Part shown: piece by piece, positions 44,086 through 52,726 of the stretch
Layout: each line of letters opens with the position of its first letter
How positions within the stretch are numbered: position 1 is the stretch's first letter
IMG/VR virus record: IMGVR_UViG_3300023174_000038
Location: 284,702-348,701 of that record
DNA length: 64,000 bases
Reading direction: 5' to 3' (one strand)
Source: a virus
Notes under the pieces: model-generated
What the model saw: only the letters and a program-made list of their open reading frames with translations
Told to the model about the DNA's origin: nothing
Database searches by the model: none
Program-made: the position numbers and the translations under genes

Positions 44086-44430
44086 ATGAGACCTATATGC
44101 AATACTTGTGGAAAGAATCACTGTGCCGTTAACTATAAACGGCTAGGAGTAACACACTATAGAAGCATGTGCGATGAGTGTGGACGAAAGAAAAATAAAC
44201 TTAAACCCAGAACTCCTAAATGGAAAAGTAAAGGTTATAAGAAAAAAACCGCATGTGATTTATGCGGCTTTAAGGGTTTATTTACTAGTCAAATCACCGT
44301 CTTTCATATTGACGGTAATTTAGAAAACACTGATTTGGTTAACTTGCGTAGTATATGTCTTAACTGTGTAGAAGTAGTTAAAAAGAAAGAAGTTAATTGG
44401 AAACGAGGGGACTTACAGGTTGACCACTGA
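44086..44430 (+). CDS. small zinc-ribbon/HNH-like protein
   Basis: 114 residues. Three Cys pairs: CNTCGK (5-10), CDECGR (29-34) and CDLCGFKG (57-64), then FHIDGN...NLRSICLNC at 73-94. The HxDG...N...L..C pattern resembles HNH nucleases and related zinc-ribbon proteins of T4-like phages, though the first HNH His is not clear. Alone on the plus strand between the sheath and dNMP kinase genes, overlapping the latter's 3' end by 18 bases, which suits a free-standing mobile gene or a small regulator. Confidence 0.65.
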   Translation: MRPICNTCGKNHCAVNYKRLGVTHYRSMCDECGRKKNKLKPRTPKWKSKGYKKKTACDLCGFKGLFTSQITVFHIDGNLENTDLVNLRSICLNCVEVVKKKEVNWKRGDLQVDH

Positions 44431-45045
44431 GTTAACTTGTTTATGTAACTCATCAATTGATCCATTGTTATCAATATAATAGTCATACAACAATCCTACA
44501 CTACTATACTCACTAGCGTGTACGGCATAGTTACCTAACTCTACCATAGCTTTTAATCTTTGTTCACTACCTTCAGGCTCATTATTATAGTCTACTGCGG
44601 CACTATACCATATAGGACGTTCACCCCTGCTTACACGCATTGTGATACCACCTACACTTTTGATAGAATTAACTTCATTAGCAAAACGGCAATCGGTAAT
44701 AACAATGTTTTCATCTGTTTGGCGTAGCTTATTTTCTACACTAGCTACCCAAATATCTTTATGAAACCCATTACGACATACTTCTGTACCCCAGTATTGT
44801 AATACCCATCTTGGAGTAATATCCATTCCTAATCGTTCACTCCACCATTCATCACGTTGTTCACGCCAAGCTCTACTGGTTTTAGTAGAACCTTCTAAGT
44901 ATTCTCTATTCCAACCAAATACTGCGGCTACTGCGTCTTTTAAACTTGCCGCAAAACTAACACGTTTGAACCCGTGAAATGTAGTAAGATAGTTTGCAAT
45001 AGTGTCCTTGCCCGAACCGATTTGGCCAGTGATTCCTATTATCAT
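44413..45045 (-). CDS. deoxynucleoside monophosphate kinase (T4 gp1-like)
   Basis: 210 residues from ATG 45045, chosen for CAGGAG seven bases upstream (an ATG at 45066 lies before it). P-loop GQIGSGKDT (8-16), then GFKRVSFAASLKDAV and an RFxNEV motif in ITDCRFANEVNSI, all of the gp1-type dNMP kinase. The enzyme phosphorylates dNMPs, usually recycled from degraded host DNA, for phage replication. A sigma70-type promoter lies upstream. Confidence 0.82.
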   Translation of the reverse strand: MIIGITGQIGSGKDTIANYLTTFHGFKRVSFAASLKDAVAAVFGWNREYLEGSTKTSRAWREQRDEWWSERLGMDITPRWVLQYWGTEVCRNGFHKDIWVASVENKLRQTDENIVITDCRFANEVNSIKSVGGITMRVSRGERPIWYSAAVDYNNEPEGSEQRLKAMVELGNYAVHASEYSSVGLLYDYYIDNNGSIDELHKQVNSVVNL

Positions 45046-45068
45046 ATGGTAACTCCTGTAATACATTT

Positions 45069-45097
45069 ATTATACTACAGGAGAGTTGTAAAGTAAA
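45069..45097 (-). promoter_or_regulatory. sigma70-type promoter, dNMP kinase
   Basis: TTTACT (45092-45097), 17 bases, TATAAT (45069-45074), 24 bases before ATG 45045. Confidence 0.55.
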
Positions 45098-45106
45098 GTG
45101 TTTAGG

Positions 45107-45904
45107 TTAACCTTGCACCCATGTCAAGGGTTGTGATCCATCTACATACCGTTTTAGTTCTTCAATGAGTTCTTGCTGTAGTTGTTTAGATTCTGCTTTC
45201 ATTGCCGCACCATTTAAACTTGTGCCGCCACCCGGACCTGCAATACTAGCAAACTTCTCACGTGCTTCACCAATAATACCTTTTAATACAGCAAATACCC
45301 AATCACCAATCCAAACACCAGTGCTTGGATCTTGTAATAATACTTCTTGTGTTCTTTGTACATCTGCCCAAATTAATATACGTTCACCGGATCCTTTTGG
45401 ATCACGAACAATACGTAATACTTTGGTTACTGGATCAAATGTATAAACAACATATCCACCAAACATACGTGCGGCTAATTCAACATAACCAGCATAAAAG
45501 TCATATGTTGCCATACCACCAGCATAGTTATAGTTTAGCAAATATGTGTTTAGAATAGCTGAACTGAATGGGTCAAAACTACTACTTGAAGGGCCTGTTT
45601 CTAGTCCAACTGTTCTACGATATAAACATCTGACGTTAATGAATTCTTGTGGTAGTGTATATGTATCAACATTCTTTTCTATTGTGAAAAGAGTATAAGA
45701 TTCTGCCGTAGCATTTTGCGCTCGTTGACGATAGACTTTGATAGCATAGTTGTATGCTGCCTCATAGTGTTGAGGATCTAATTCCAAATCAATGATACCA
45801 TCTCCTAGACGATATCTAACGTTTTGGAATAATGCTTGTTTTAGTTCATCTAGTGTTAGACCAGATGGAGTAGATAGTATATTTGCAGTAGCTGATATTG
45901 TCAT
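45107..45904 (-). CDS. neck protein (gp13-like)
   Basis: 265 residues. Segments LTLDELKQALFQNVRYRLGD, LDPQHYEAAYNYAIKVYRQR, and the C-terminal IGEAREKFASIAGPGGGTSL then DGSQPLTWVQG match the family annotated as neck protein gp13 in T4-like aquatic phages. Neck proteins seal the portal and connect head and tail. It stands apart from the gp14-like gene (49600), which is on the other strand. Upstream ATTAAATA may be a weak late box. Confidence 0.7.
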   Translation of the reverse strand: MTISATANILSTPSGLTLDELKQALFQNVRYRLGDGIIDLELDPQHYEAAYNYAIKVYRQRAQNATAESYTLFTIEKNVDTYTLPQEFINVRCLYRRTVGLETGPSSSSFDPFSSAILNTYLLNYNYAGGMATYDFYAGYVELAARMFGGYVVYTFDPVTKVLRIVRDPKGSGERILIWADVQRTQEVLLQDPSTGVWIGDWVFAVLKGIIGEAREKFASIAGPGGGTSLNGAAMKAESKQLQQELIEELKRYVDGSQPLTWVQG

Positions 45905-45942
45905 AGTTGTTTACCTGTATGTTGTATTTAATGTAAAAATTC

Positions 45943-46890
45943 TTATGGTGTGCCACCGGTTGCTCCCAGCTGTGTAGCTTGAACAGTCATAGGTCCACGT
46001 GTTGTTGCAGTAGCAGTATCAGTTGCATAAATTATCCGCTGTGTTGTGGCTTGATTAGATCCGTATACCCATCCATAACTAGTATCACCGGTACCACATA
46101 TATACGGTGCAGGATTGGCCAACGGGCCTCTAATGCTAGCGGTTGCTGTATCCGTTGCATATGTTATTCTTTCAACCATGCTAGAATTGTAATTTCCTCC
46201 AAAAAACCAGCCATACGTAGAATTATCAGTAGTTGCGGCAAGGGCATATCTTACACCACTAAGTGGACCACGTGTACTTGCGGTAGCAGTATCTGTTGCA
46301 TAGGTGATACGAGAGACTTTAGATTGGGATACACCACCGGCAAACCAGCCGGATGTACTAAGCCCGGTTGCGGCATTCCACTGCACAGCAAAACTTAATG
46401 GGCCACGTGTGGTTGCATTAGCAGTATCTGTTGCGTATGTAGTTCTGTCTACGGTTGATATGGTTCCGGGACCAATTGGGTAATTATATCCGCCACCCCA
46501 CCAGCCATATGTAGCACCATCTGTGGAGGCGGCCAACTGTCTTACTCCACCGGATAATGATCCTCTAAGGCTGGCTGTTGCAGTATCAGTTGAAAAAGTA
46601 ACTCTTTGAACCGCAGAGATAATAGAAGATTGAAAGCTTGATTGCTGTCCTCCTCCCCACCATCCATATGTTAAAGTGCCTGCGGCTGTTAGCTGTCTTG
46701 CTATAAGGGATAATGGGCCCCGTATTGAGCTAGAGGCAGTATCTGTTGCAAAAGTTATACGCTGTACGGTGGATATAGAACCATATCCGCCACCCCACCA
46801 ACCTGCAGTAGCGGTGGACGGAGGTGCCGGAGGTGCTACTATACCCACTCCACCACTAAATGAAATTCCACCTGTTATCGTTATTGACAT
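45943..46890 (-). CDS. six-repeat fibre-like protein (beta-propeller type)
   Basis: 315 residues. Leader MSITITGGISFSGGVGIV, then six units of about 48 residues with the core RITYATDTATASxRGPLS and a Trp/Gly loop (GWWGGGY). Paralogue of the gene at 35467. All units share their core exactly in several places, so recombination between copies is possible. Likely a surface-exposed tail or head appendage. Late promoter at 46918. Confidence 0.72.
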   Translation of the reverse strand: MSITITGGISFSGGVGIVAPPAPPSTATAGWWGGGYGSISTVQRITFATDTASSSIRGPLSLIARQLTAAGTLTYGWWGGGQQSSFQSSIISAVQRVTFSTDTATASLRGSLSGGVRQLAASTDGATYGWWGGGYNYPIGPGTISTVDRTTYATDTANATTRGPLSFAVQWNAATGLSTSGWFAGGVSQSKVSRITYATDTATASTRGPLSGVRYALAATTDNSTYGWFFGGNYNSSMVERITYATDTATASIRGPLANPAPYICGTGDTSYGWVYGSNQATTQRIIYATDTATATTRGPMTVQATQLGATGGTP

Positions 46891-46917
46891 AATTGTTACC
46901 CTTAAATACGTATATTG

Positions 46918-46925
46918 TATTTATC
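46918..46925 (-). promoter_or_regulatory. late promoter box GATAAATA
   Basis: GATAAATAC, 27 bases upstream of ATG 46890, between the endonuclease stop and the fibre gene. Confidence 0.6.
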
Positions 46926-46941
46926 GGGCAACAATTATTAC

Positions 46942-47604
46942 TTACAAATCGCCTTCTTTACGATTCTCACTATAATATGCATCAAAACTACCAATATCTT
47001 TCATTTTACAATTATTTCCGTGCCATCTTACGTAATTACCTTTAGAAATAATTTTATCGCAATATTCACACGTAATCTGATACTCAGGTTTACACATTGG
47101 ATTGTTACTACCGGTCTTTAATGCATTTAATTTTGAAAGTTTTGGATTTTTCTTTCCGCGCATTGCACTTACTTTTCCAAACATTGGATTTTTATTACCA
47201 ACATTAGCAGAATTTCTAGCACTAAGTTGCGGATTCTTTTTTCCATACATGGGATGTTTATCACCAGCCCTGAGTGAGTTTCTTTCTCCTACTGTAGTAT
47301 TTTTTCTTCCGTAACAAGGATGATTCTCACCTCTATCCGAACCACCTGTTTCAGGTATCTTGTTTGCCCACTCATTACTTTTAACAATATTCCACAGTGT
47401 ACTGTAGTATCTCCCCCAAATACTCAATTCTTCTTTAGAGTGACATTCCCTAATAATTTCAGTATCAATGAATTTACCAAACTCTTTTAAATGAGATTTC
47501 CATTCTAATCCTGAACCCAAATATTTGTAGGGATCTTTAGTTGTTTTGCCGAGATATTTAATCCCAGTAACTTGGTGGGTCTTTTTGTATAGATAAATAA
47601 TCAT
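46942..47604 (-). CDS. homing endonuclease with NUMOD3 repeats, zinc finger and host-gene tail
   Basis: 220 residues. MIIYLYKKTHQVTGIKYLGK and WANKIPETGG match the plus-strand endonuclease at 18550. From 109 come NUMOD3-type repeats (GxKxPMYGKKN five or so times), then CxxC...VRWHGNNC, the same zinc finger as in the gene at 14736. The last 16 residues, GSFDAYYSENRKEGDL, agree at 12 of 16 positions with the last 16 of the upstream MazG-like protein. Late promoter and structured leader lie upstream. Confidence 0.8.
   Translation of the reverse strand: MIIYLYKKTHQVTGIKYLGKTTKDPYKYLGSGLEWKSHLKEFGKFIDTEIIRECHSKEELSIWGRYYSTLWNIVKSNEWANKIPETGGSDRGENHPCYGRKNTTVGERNSLRAGDKHPMYGKKNPQLSARNSANVGNKNPMFGKVSAMRGKKNPKLSKLNALKTGSNNPMCKPEYQITCEYCDKIISKGNYVRWHGNNCKMKDIGSFDAYYSENRKEGDL
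46945..46992 (-). repeat. target-gene tail copy at the endonuclease end
   Basis: Sixteen codons matching the last sixteen codons of the MazG-like gene (47677-47724), roughly 60% at DNA level and 12/16 at protein level, in the same frame. Confidence 0.7.
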
Positions 47605-47673
47605 GCTGATTGCTCCTTCAAAGCATTAGAGTAACTGGGAAGTCTAATTCCGCGAGTTACACTATTATTTATC
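47605..47673 (-). promoter_or_regulatory. endonuclease leader 3: late promoter plus conserved hairpin
   Basis: GATAAATA (47666-47673) directly after the MazG-like stop; then TAGTGTAA and a hairpin with outer stem GTAACT/AGTTAC (47655-47660 with 47631-47636) and inner stem GGAA/TTCC (47648-47651 with 47638-47641). Then CTCTAATGC, GAAGGAG and CAGCATG. Confidence 0.75.
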
Positions 47674-48105
47674 TTAAATATCACCATCCTTACGATGTTC
47701 TGAGTGGTAAGCATCAAATGACCCGCCGGGATATCTAGACTCAAGTTTTTTAATATTTTCTTGAATCACATGATTTGGATCTACATTGAGGGCCCTGCAG
47801 GCTGTAATCCAGTACCACATAATGTCACCTAATTCCCTAACCATATGGTAGGCATTCTCATCAGTTAATGGTTTACCCTGAAAAAACATCTTTTTGGGCA
47901 CTTCAATAAACTCACCTGCTTCAGCCGCTAATCCAAGACAAGCGGTTAATAACAATGGTACATTGATATCAGGACCATGTACCCCATCACCAATGTAATT
48001 AGCATCTAGCTCATCACACCGGTCCATAAACGTAGTCAAGTCATTGCTTGCTTTGCTTGTTACTGCTTCTACAAAATCTTTGTATTTGTTCAAATCAATA
48101 TTCAT
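47674..48105 (-). CDS. MazG-like nucleotide pyrophosphohydrolase
   Basis: 143 residues. All-alpha NTP-PPase pattern: AAEAGEFIEVPKK with EAGE at 62-65 and E68, then VRELGDIMWYW with EL-GD at 91-94 for metal binding. It ends LESRYPGGSFDAYHSEHRK, a conserved MazG-family tail. MazG enzymes hydrolyse nucleotides such as (d)NTPs or alarmones; phage copies are thought to tune nucleotide pools or stringent signals. ATGA overlap with the 60-residue gene. Its 3' end is the apparent target of the neighbouring endonuclease. Confidence 0.85.
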   Translation of the reverse strand: MNIDLNKYKDFVEAVTSKASNDLTTFMDRCDELDANYIGDGVHGPDINVPLLLTACLGLAAEAGEFIEVPKKMFFQGKPLTDENAYHMVRELGDIMWYWITACRALNVDPNHVIQENIKKLESRYPGGSFDAYHSEHRKDGDI

Positions 48106-48284
48106 ACTAAATCCTTAAACATTTGTTTCCTACCTTCTTCTCCTACTAGCGCATCAAATAGTTCTCGGACACGCTGTAGCATAACACAATTAAACATAAG
48201 TAACTCACGCCTATCATCACACATATAAATTTGCTGGTCTATAGGCTTAATTAATTCTTCCATTCGTTCTTGTATATCACTCAT
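48102..48284 (-). CDS. 60-residue small helical protein
   Basis: Opens MSDIQERMEELIKPIDQQIY and is helical throughout. Overlaps the 396-residue gene (TAATG) and the MazG-like gene (ATGA), so it is a real coupled gene. Function unknown; a partner of the MazG-like protein is possible. Confidence 0.65.
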   Translation of the reverse strand: MSDIQERMEELIKPIDQQIYMCDDRRELLMFNCVMLQRVRELFDALVGEEGRKQMFKDLV

Positions 48285-49474
48285 TAAAATGCTTTCAAAA
48301 TAATCATTGCGTCATTAAACCTACCATTAGGTGTTGTACTAACTGCTTTAATATCTTTAAAATACTTACGTGCGGCTGGCTTGCTACCCATAACTTCTTT
48401 AATCTGTTCACTAGGTTTACGTAATGTCTTTACTTCACTTTGTGCAGTATCAAATCCTAACAACGTGCTACCTTTAACTGTAAAGGTTTTGCTATAATCA
48501 TCGGCAATGTAATGATGTAACTTGCGCTTTGCAGTGTCATATACCCATGCTTCACTTGCACCATGAAGCTTAATTGGGCTAATACTTACTAAATCAAGTT
48601 TACTTGCAGTATCTTTAAATGTTTTAAGATACTTAAGTTTTGCTACTTGTTTCTCCACTGGTACTGCCTTACGTGCCCTAGGAGCTTTTGCGGCTTTCTT
48701 AACACTAATGTAACTGTTCAAGTCACTAATAACTAACTCAATAAACTTTACAACGTTTTTCAGTTGTGTTTTAGTCAAGTGTGAATATCCCTGTACTAGT
48801 TGTGCATCAGTACCTTTTAATACTTCTTCAATTTCATTTAGTTTCTTTTTCCATACATCGGTTAACAAACTGATATGTTGTGGCATTACATTCTTTTTAG
48901 CGACTTCATCCATTGGTCGTAATGTATGTTTTGTACTAGCACCTGATGTAATATATTCATCAAACAATCCTTCAAGTTCACCGCCGGCTTCACGTGCTTT
49001 ATCTTTAAGAATGTCCTGAATATTGGGACGTGCAGTAACTGGTGCACCGGTCACTGTTGCTTCAATAACTTCAGGCTTGTTTACTGTTTCCAATAAACGT
49101 TTGATTTCATTTTGCAATGTATCTGATTCGGTTTCAGATAGTTCTAGTCCACGCAATTCCATACGTGCTAACCAGGCTAGAGTATTGATACATTCTTTCT
49201 CATCAATCTTACGCATGATTTTAGCCTCTTGTGGGCGTTCACGTAGGTCTAAGTATTGTGCTAAGAATTCTTTAGCATCTTTTTTACCATAGAATCTTCC
49301 ATACCAGGTGAAACTACGCATAAGTGCTACTCGGCGTCTATCTGGATCGGGTTGTACGGCAAACATAGGTTCAGGGCCTAAGTATTCAGTGTCCGGGTCT
49401 CTGGGGTTAAGTGTCTTAACCTGTGAATAATCACTAGCTTTAATGATTTTCTTTGCGGGTTTACGTGTTGCCAT
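48284..49474 (-). CDS. conserved T4-like phage protein, basic
   Basis: 396 residues. N-terminal Lys-rich MATRKPAKKIIK; region 40-110 (RRRVALMRSFTWYGRFYGKK) and a helical middle (LSETESDTLQNEIKRLLE). A Lys/Ala linker (SVKKAAKAPRARKAV, near 270) separates a C-terminal beta domain with YDTAKRKLHHYIADD. No catalytic motif recognised. It is expressed from the best sigma70 promoter in the window, suggesting early or host-polymerase expression and not a late virion role. Confidence 0.6.
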   Translation of the reverse strand: MATRKPAKKIIKASDYSQVKTLNPRDPDTEYLGPEPMFAVQPDPDRRRVALMRSFTWYGRFYGKKDAKEFLAQYLDLRERPQEAKIMRKIDEKECINTLAWLARMELRGLELSETESDTLQNEIKRLLETVNKPEVIEATVTGAPVTARPNIQDILKDKAREAGGELEGLFDEYITSGASTKHTLRPMDEVAKKNVMPQHISLLTDVWKKKLNEIEEVLKGTDAQLVQGYSHLTKTQLKNVVKFIELVISDLNSYISVKKAAKAPRARKAVPVEKQVAKLKYLKTFKDTASKLDLVSISPIKLHGASEAWVYDTAKRKLHHYIADDYSKTFTVKGSTLLGFDTAQSEVKTLRKPSEQIKEVMGSKPAARKYFKDIKAVSTTPNGRFNDAMIILKAF

Positions 49475-49506
49475 TAAGTTCTCCTAAATTTATAGCGCAT
49501 TTATGT

Positions 49507-49535
49507 ATTATAGCAGATGTTCCATTTGTTGTCAA
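49507..49535 (-). promoter_or_regulatory. consensus sigma70 promoter
   Basis: TTGACA (49530-49535), exactly 17 bases, TATAAT (49507-49512), 32 bases before ATG 49474 with AGGAGA upstream of the start. Both hexamers are perfect consensus. Confidence 0.88.
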
Positions 49536-49585
49536 CCTTAAAATTAACCCATTTTCTAATTCTATTTACTGAACCGACTATAAAC

Positions 49586-49593
49586 GATAAATA
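49586..49593 (+). promoter_or_regulatory. late promoter box GATAAATA (plus strand)
   Basis: GATAAATA, six bases before ATG 49600. It shows that the box follows gene orientation and is not a strand-composition effect. Confidence 0.6.
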
Positions 49594-49599
49594 ATAGAT

Positions 49600-51318
49600 A
49601 TGCCTAGACTCTCACTATATCACCCCACGAAATCAAATGATTATCGTTTCTTTGATAGGACAATATCAGAGATGTTTACTGTTGGTGCCACTGATTTATA
49701 TATCCATAAATATTTGGGTCCTACAGATCAGGGTGCAAGTATTGATTATACACAACCACAATATGATATATTAGATCCTACTAATATACAGGATTTATTA
49801 TTTTTAGAGAATAGAGATAGGACATATGATCCTAATATTTATAGATTACGTGGACATTATAATGTACAGAATTTAGATTTTGATTTAAGTCAATTTGGTT
49901 TATTCTTAAATAACGACATTATCTTTATTACTATTCATTATAATGATATGATTGATTTAATTGGTCGTAAGTTAATGGTAGGTGATGTATTAGAATTACC
50001 TCATCTATTAGATTATAATCCATTAAAAGAAACCATACCAGTAGCTTTAAAAAGATTCTATCAGATTACTGATGGTAATTTTGCTAGTGAAGGATTTAGT
50101 CCCACATGGTATCCGCATTTATGGCGTATTAAGTGTGAACCATTAGTTGATAGTGAAGAATTTAGTCAGATATTAGCCGAGCCAATTGATCAGGATAATT
50201 ATCTTGGATTATGGGATGCTACTAGAACATATCCAGCTGGTTATACTATTACATTTGGTGATAAGAATTATATATCTACACAAGAAGTACCAATTGGTAT
50301 TAGTCCTCCAAATACAGTATTTTGGGAACTTGATCCTAATCAAAATCTTAAAGATATTCTTGCTACATATAATAAAAATCTACAAATCAATAATGCTATT
50401 ATTGAAGAGGCTGATAGATTAGTACCTAAATCAGGGTATGATAGAAGTAATTTATATATTGTACCTACATATGGTGAGTTTGAAACTAATACAGAATTAT
50501 CAGGTAAATATAATCAACCTGCTCCACCAATAAATGTTCTTGCTAATAATGGTGGTGCACCTGTTGTTGCAACCGGAGTAGTATCAATAGTACGTAGTGC
50601 AAATTACAAAAACGCAAGTCCTATACTACGTATACCTAAAGCAACAATACAAAGTATTTGGGATATGTCAGCAGACATGACATTTGATCCATTACAAGTT
50701 GCAAGACAAATCAATTTAGAAACTGCTACAATTGCACCAACAGTCATTGGTAATGGTTCAGGAGCAGTTGAAGGGGAAGTAGTATTAACTGCATTACCAA
50801 CAGGACCGATTACAGGACCATATGGTACATCAGATAACACATATGCATTTGCCGATCAGAATCCAGTAGCACCAAACTTTACTGGAACACAACCATATGG
50901 TCCAAATACAATGGACTATCGTGCGGATTGCGATCCAAGATTCCAATTCATTGCACGTAGTAGCCCAAGAAGTTTTGGATATACAACTGGTTACTTAGAT
51001 GGTACAGGCGAAGCACCAAACGGATTCCCAACAGGAGCAGGTATTGCTTTCCCACAAAATCCACAAGTAGGTGCATATTTCTTACGTACAGATTATCTAC
51101 CTCAAATTCTCTATCGTTGGGATGGAAGAATATGGGTTCGTATATCTAAAAACGTCAGAACACAAACAGGATTCACTGAGGGAGATTTGTCACAACAATC
51201 TAGCTTCATAAATAACAGTAATGTTACAGTAACAACAAATGGTACAGAGATACCACAAAAACAAGCGTTGTCAACTATTTTGACAATAGCACCAGATTCA
51301 ATTCCACCGGTAATATAA
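49600..51318 (+). CDS. neck protein (gp14-like)
   Basis: 572 residues. The first 200 (MFTVGATDLYIHKYLGP; IQDLLFLENRDRTYDPNIY; LSQFGLFLNNDIIFITIHYND; FSPTWYPHLWRIKCEPLVDS) match the gp14 neck family of T4-like phages, which joins the head to the tail. The C-terminal 350 residues are an added Asn/Thr/Pro-rich region that T4 gp14 (256 residues) lacks, maybe a collar appendage. First gene of the plus-strand unit with gp15; almost no leader between late box and start. Confidence 0.75.
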   Translation: MPRLSLYHPTKSNDYRFFDRTISEMFTVGATDLYIHKYLGPTDQGASIDYTQPQYDILDPTNIQDLLFLENRDRTYDPNIYRLRGHYNVQNLDFDLSQFGLFLNNDIIFITIHYNDMIDLIGRKLMVGDVLELPHLLDYNPLKETIPVALKRFYQITDGNFASEGFSPTWYPHLWRIKCEPLVDSEEFSQILAEPIDQDNYLGLWDATRTYPAGYTITFGDKNYISTQEVPIGISPPNTVFWELDPNQNLKDILATYNKNLQINNAIIEEADRLVPKSGYDRSNLYIVPTYGEFETNTELSGKYNQPAPPINVLANNGGAPVVATGVVSIVRSANYKNASPILRIPKATIQSIWDMSADMTFDPLQVARQINLETATIAPTVIGNGSGAVEGEVVLTALPTGPITGPYGTSDNTYAFADQNPVAPNFTGTQPYGPNTMDYRADCDPRFQFIARSSPRSFGYTTGYLDGTGEAPNGFPTGAGIAFPQNPQVGAYFLRTDYLPQILYRWDGRIWVRISKNVRTQTGFTEGDLSQQSSFINNSNVTVTTNGTEIPQKQALSTILTIAPDSIPPVI

Positions 51319-51321
51319 TAT

Positions 51322-52698
51322 ATGGCAGCTTTCTTTTATGATAATCAGGTCCGCAGATTTCTAATTCAATTTGGTAAAATTTTTAGTAATTGGTATGTTA
51401 CTAAAGGTAAAGATCCTGCAGGTAATGAAATACTCGTCCGTGTACCAATTATGTACGGTGATAGTAGTCGTCAAGCGGCTACTATCATTGCTAATAATAG
51501 TGCTAGTAATTTACCTAGCGCACCACTAATCACTTATTACATTACTGGTTTAGAATATGACCAACGCAGAACACAAGATCCTACATTTATTGATAAGATT
51601 CAAGTTCGTCAACGTAGCTATAACGCAGAAACACAAAGTTATGAAACTGTACAAGGACAAGCATTTACTGTAGAAAGATTAATGCCAGTACCCTATACAT
51701 TACGTATAAGTGTAGATTTGTGGACAACTAACTATAATCAAAAACTACAATTGATTGAACAACTTGGTACATTGTTTAACCCATCAATGGAAATACAAAG
51801 TACTGATAACTTTATTGATTGGACTTCACTAAGTGTTGTTTACCAAGATGGACTAACATTCAGTAGTCGTAGCATACCACAAGGTACAGGCAATCCTATT
51901 GATGTAATGAGTTGGAAATTTTATATGCCTATATGGATTAGCAATGCCGCTAAACTTAAAAAGATGGGTGTTATTGAAAAGATTATTGCAAGTATCTTCT
52001 CTGGTAAAGCACTAGATGATATACAGAATGACGATTTATTATTGGGTACAAGACAAAAGATTACACCATACGGATATAAATTGTTATTGATAGGTAATAG
52101 TTTACAATTATTACCAGCTAATCAGGATTTCTATCCAAGTAATGAAGATTTAGATTTACCACCTAGTCCTAATACAAGTTTATATTGGAGTAGTCTATTA
52201 AATGTATATGGTACATTAAGACCGGGCATTAGTCAGATATGGTTACAGAATCCATATATGGATACAGAGATTGTTGGTACAATTGTACCCGACCCAGTTG
52301 ATGATAGATTATTGATATATGATATTGACCCAGATACCCTGCCTCAAAATACATTGGATCCCGTAGACAGCGTGATTAACCCATTAGTCACAGGACCAAA
52401 TGCAGGGTTACCTCCCGCAGAAAATGGAATGAGATATCTTATTGTAGATAACATTGGTCATGAAGGTGATACAACCATTGCATGGGGTAATGTAATAGCA
52501 TATGCTAATGACATTATTGAATATGATGGTAGTATGGGAGAATGGTTTGTATCATTTGATAGTGCCCAGGCTACTACGGTAGAATATGTTACCAATTTAA
52601 CAACCAGTATTCAATATCGTTATGTCAATACTGAAGGTGCATGGATGAAATCGTGGGAAGGCTGGTACGATCAGGGTGATTATAGTATTGTAATCTAA
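51322..52698 (+). CDS. 15: proximal tail sheath stabiliser (gp15-like)
   Basis: 458 residues. YDNQVRRFLIQFGKIFSNWY, VPIMYGDSSRQAATIIANNS, QGQAFTVERLMPVPYTLRIS, EIQSTDNFIDWTSLSVVY and MPIWISNAAKLKKMGVIEKI are gp15 signatures. In T4, gp15 caps the sheath and tube and joins the tail to the neck. Residues 290-458 are an extension beyond T4 gp15 (272 residues). Starts three bases after gp14. Confidence 0.88.
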   Translation: MAAFFYDNQVRRFLIQFGKIFSNWYVTKGKDPAGNEILVRVPIMYGDSSRQAATIIANNSASNLPSAPLITYYITGLEYDQRRTQDPTFIDKIQVRQRSYNAETQSYETVQGQAFTVERLMPVPYTLRISVDLWTTNYNQKLQLIEQLGTLFNPSMEIQSTDNFIDWTSLSVVYQDGLTFSSRSIPQGTGNPIDVMSWKFYMPIWISNAAKLKKMGVIEKIIASIFSGKALDDIQNDDLLLGTRQKITPYGYKLLLIGNSLQLLPANQDFYPSNEDLDLPPSPNTSLYWSSLLNVYGTLRPGISQIWLQNPYMDTEIVGTIVPDPVDDRLLIYDIDPDTLPQNTLDPVDSVINPLVTGPNAGLPPAENGMRYLIVDNIGHEGDTTIAWGNVIAYANDIIEYDGSMGEWFVSFDSAQATTVEYVTNLTTSIQYRYVNTEGAWMKSWEGWYDQGDYSIVI

Positions 52699-52716
52699 TT
52701 TACTTTATGCTATAAT
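52688..52716 (+). promoter_or_regulatory. sigma70-type promoter, NUDIX gene
   Basis: TTGTAA (52688-52693) inside the end of gp15, 17 bases, TATAAT (52711-52716), ten bases before ATG 52727. Confidence 0.65.
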
Positions 52717-52726
52717 GTCTTAGCAT

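Noticed and set aside
46942-48105. Group I intron splitting the MazG-like gene
   Set aside because: The upstream gene already has a complete conserved end and its own stop, and no intron core elements were recognised; a tail duplication explains the repeat.
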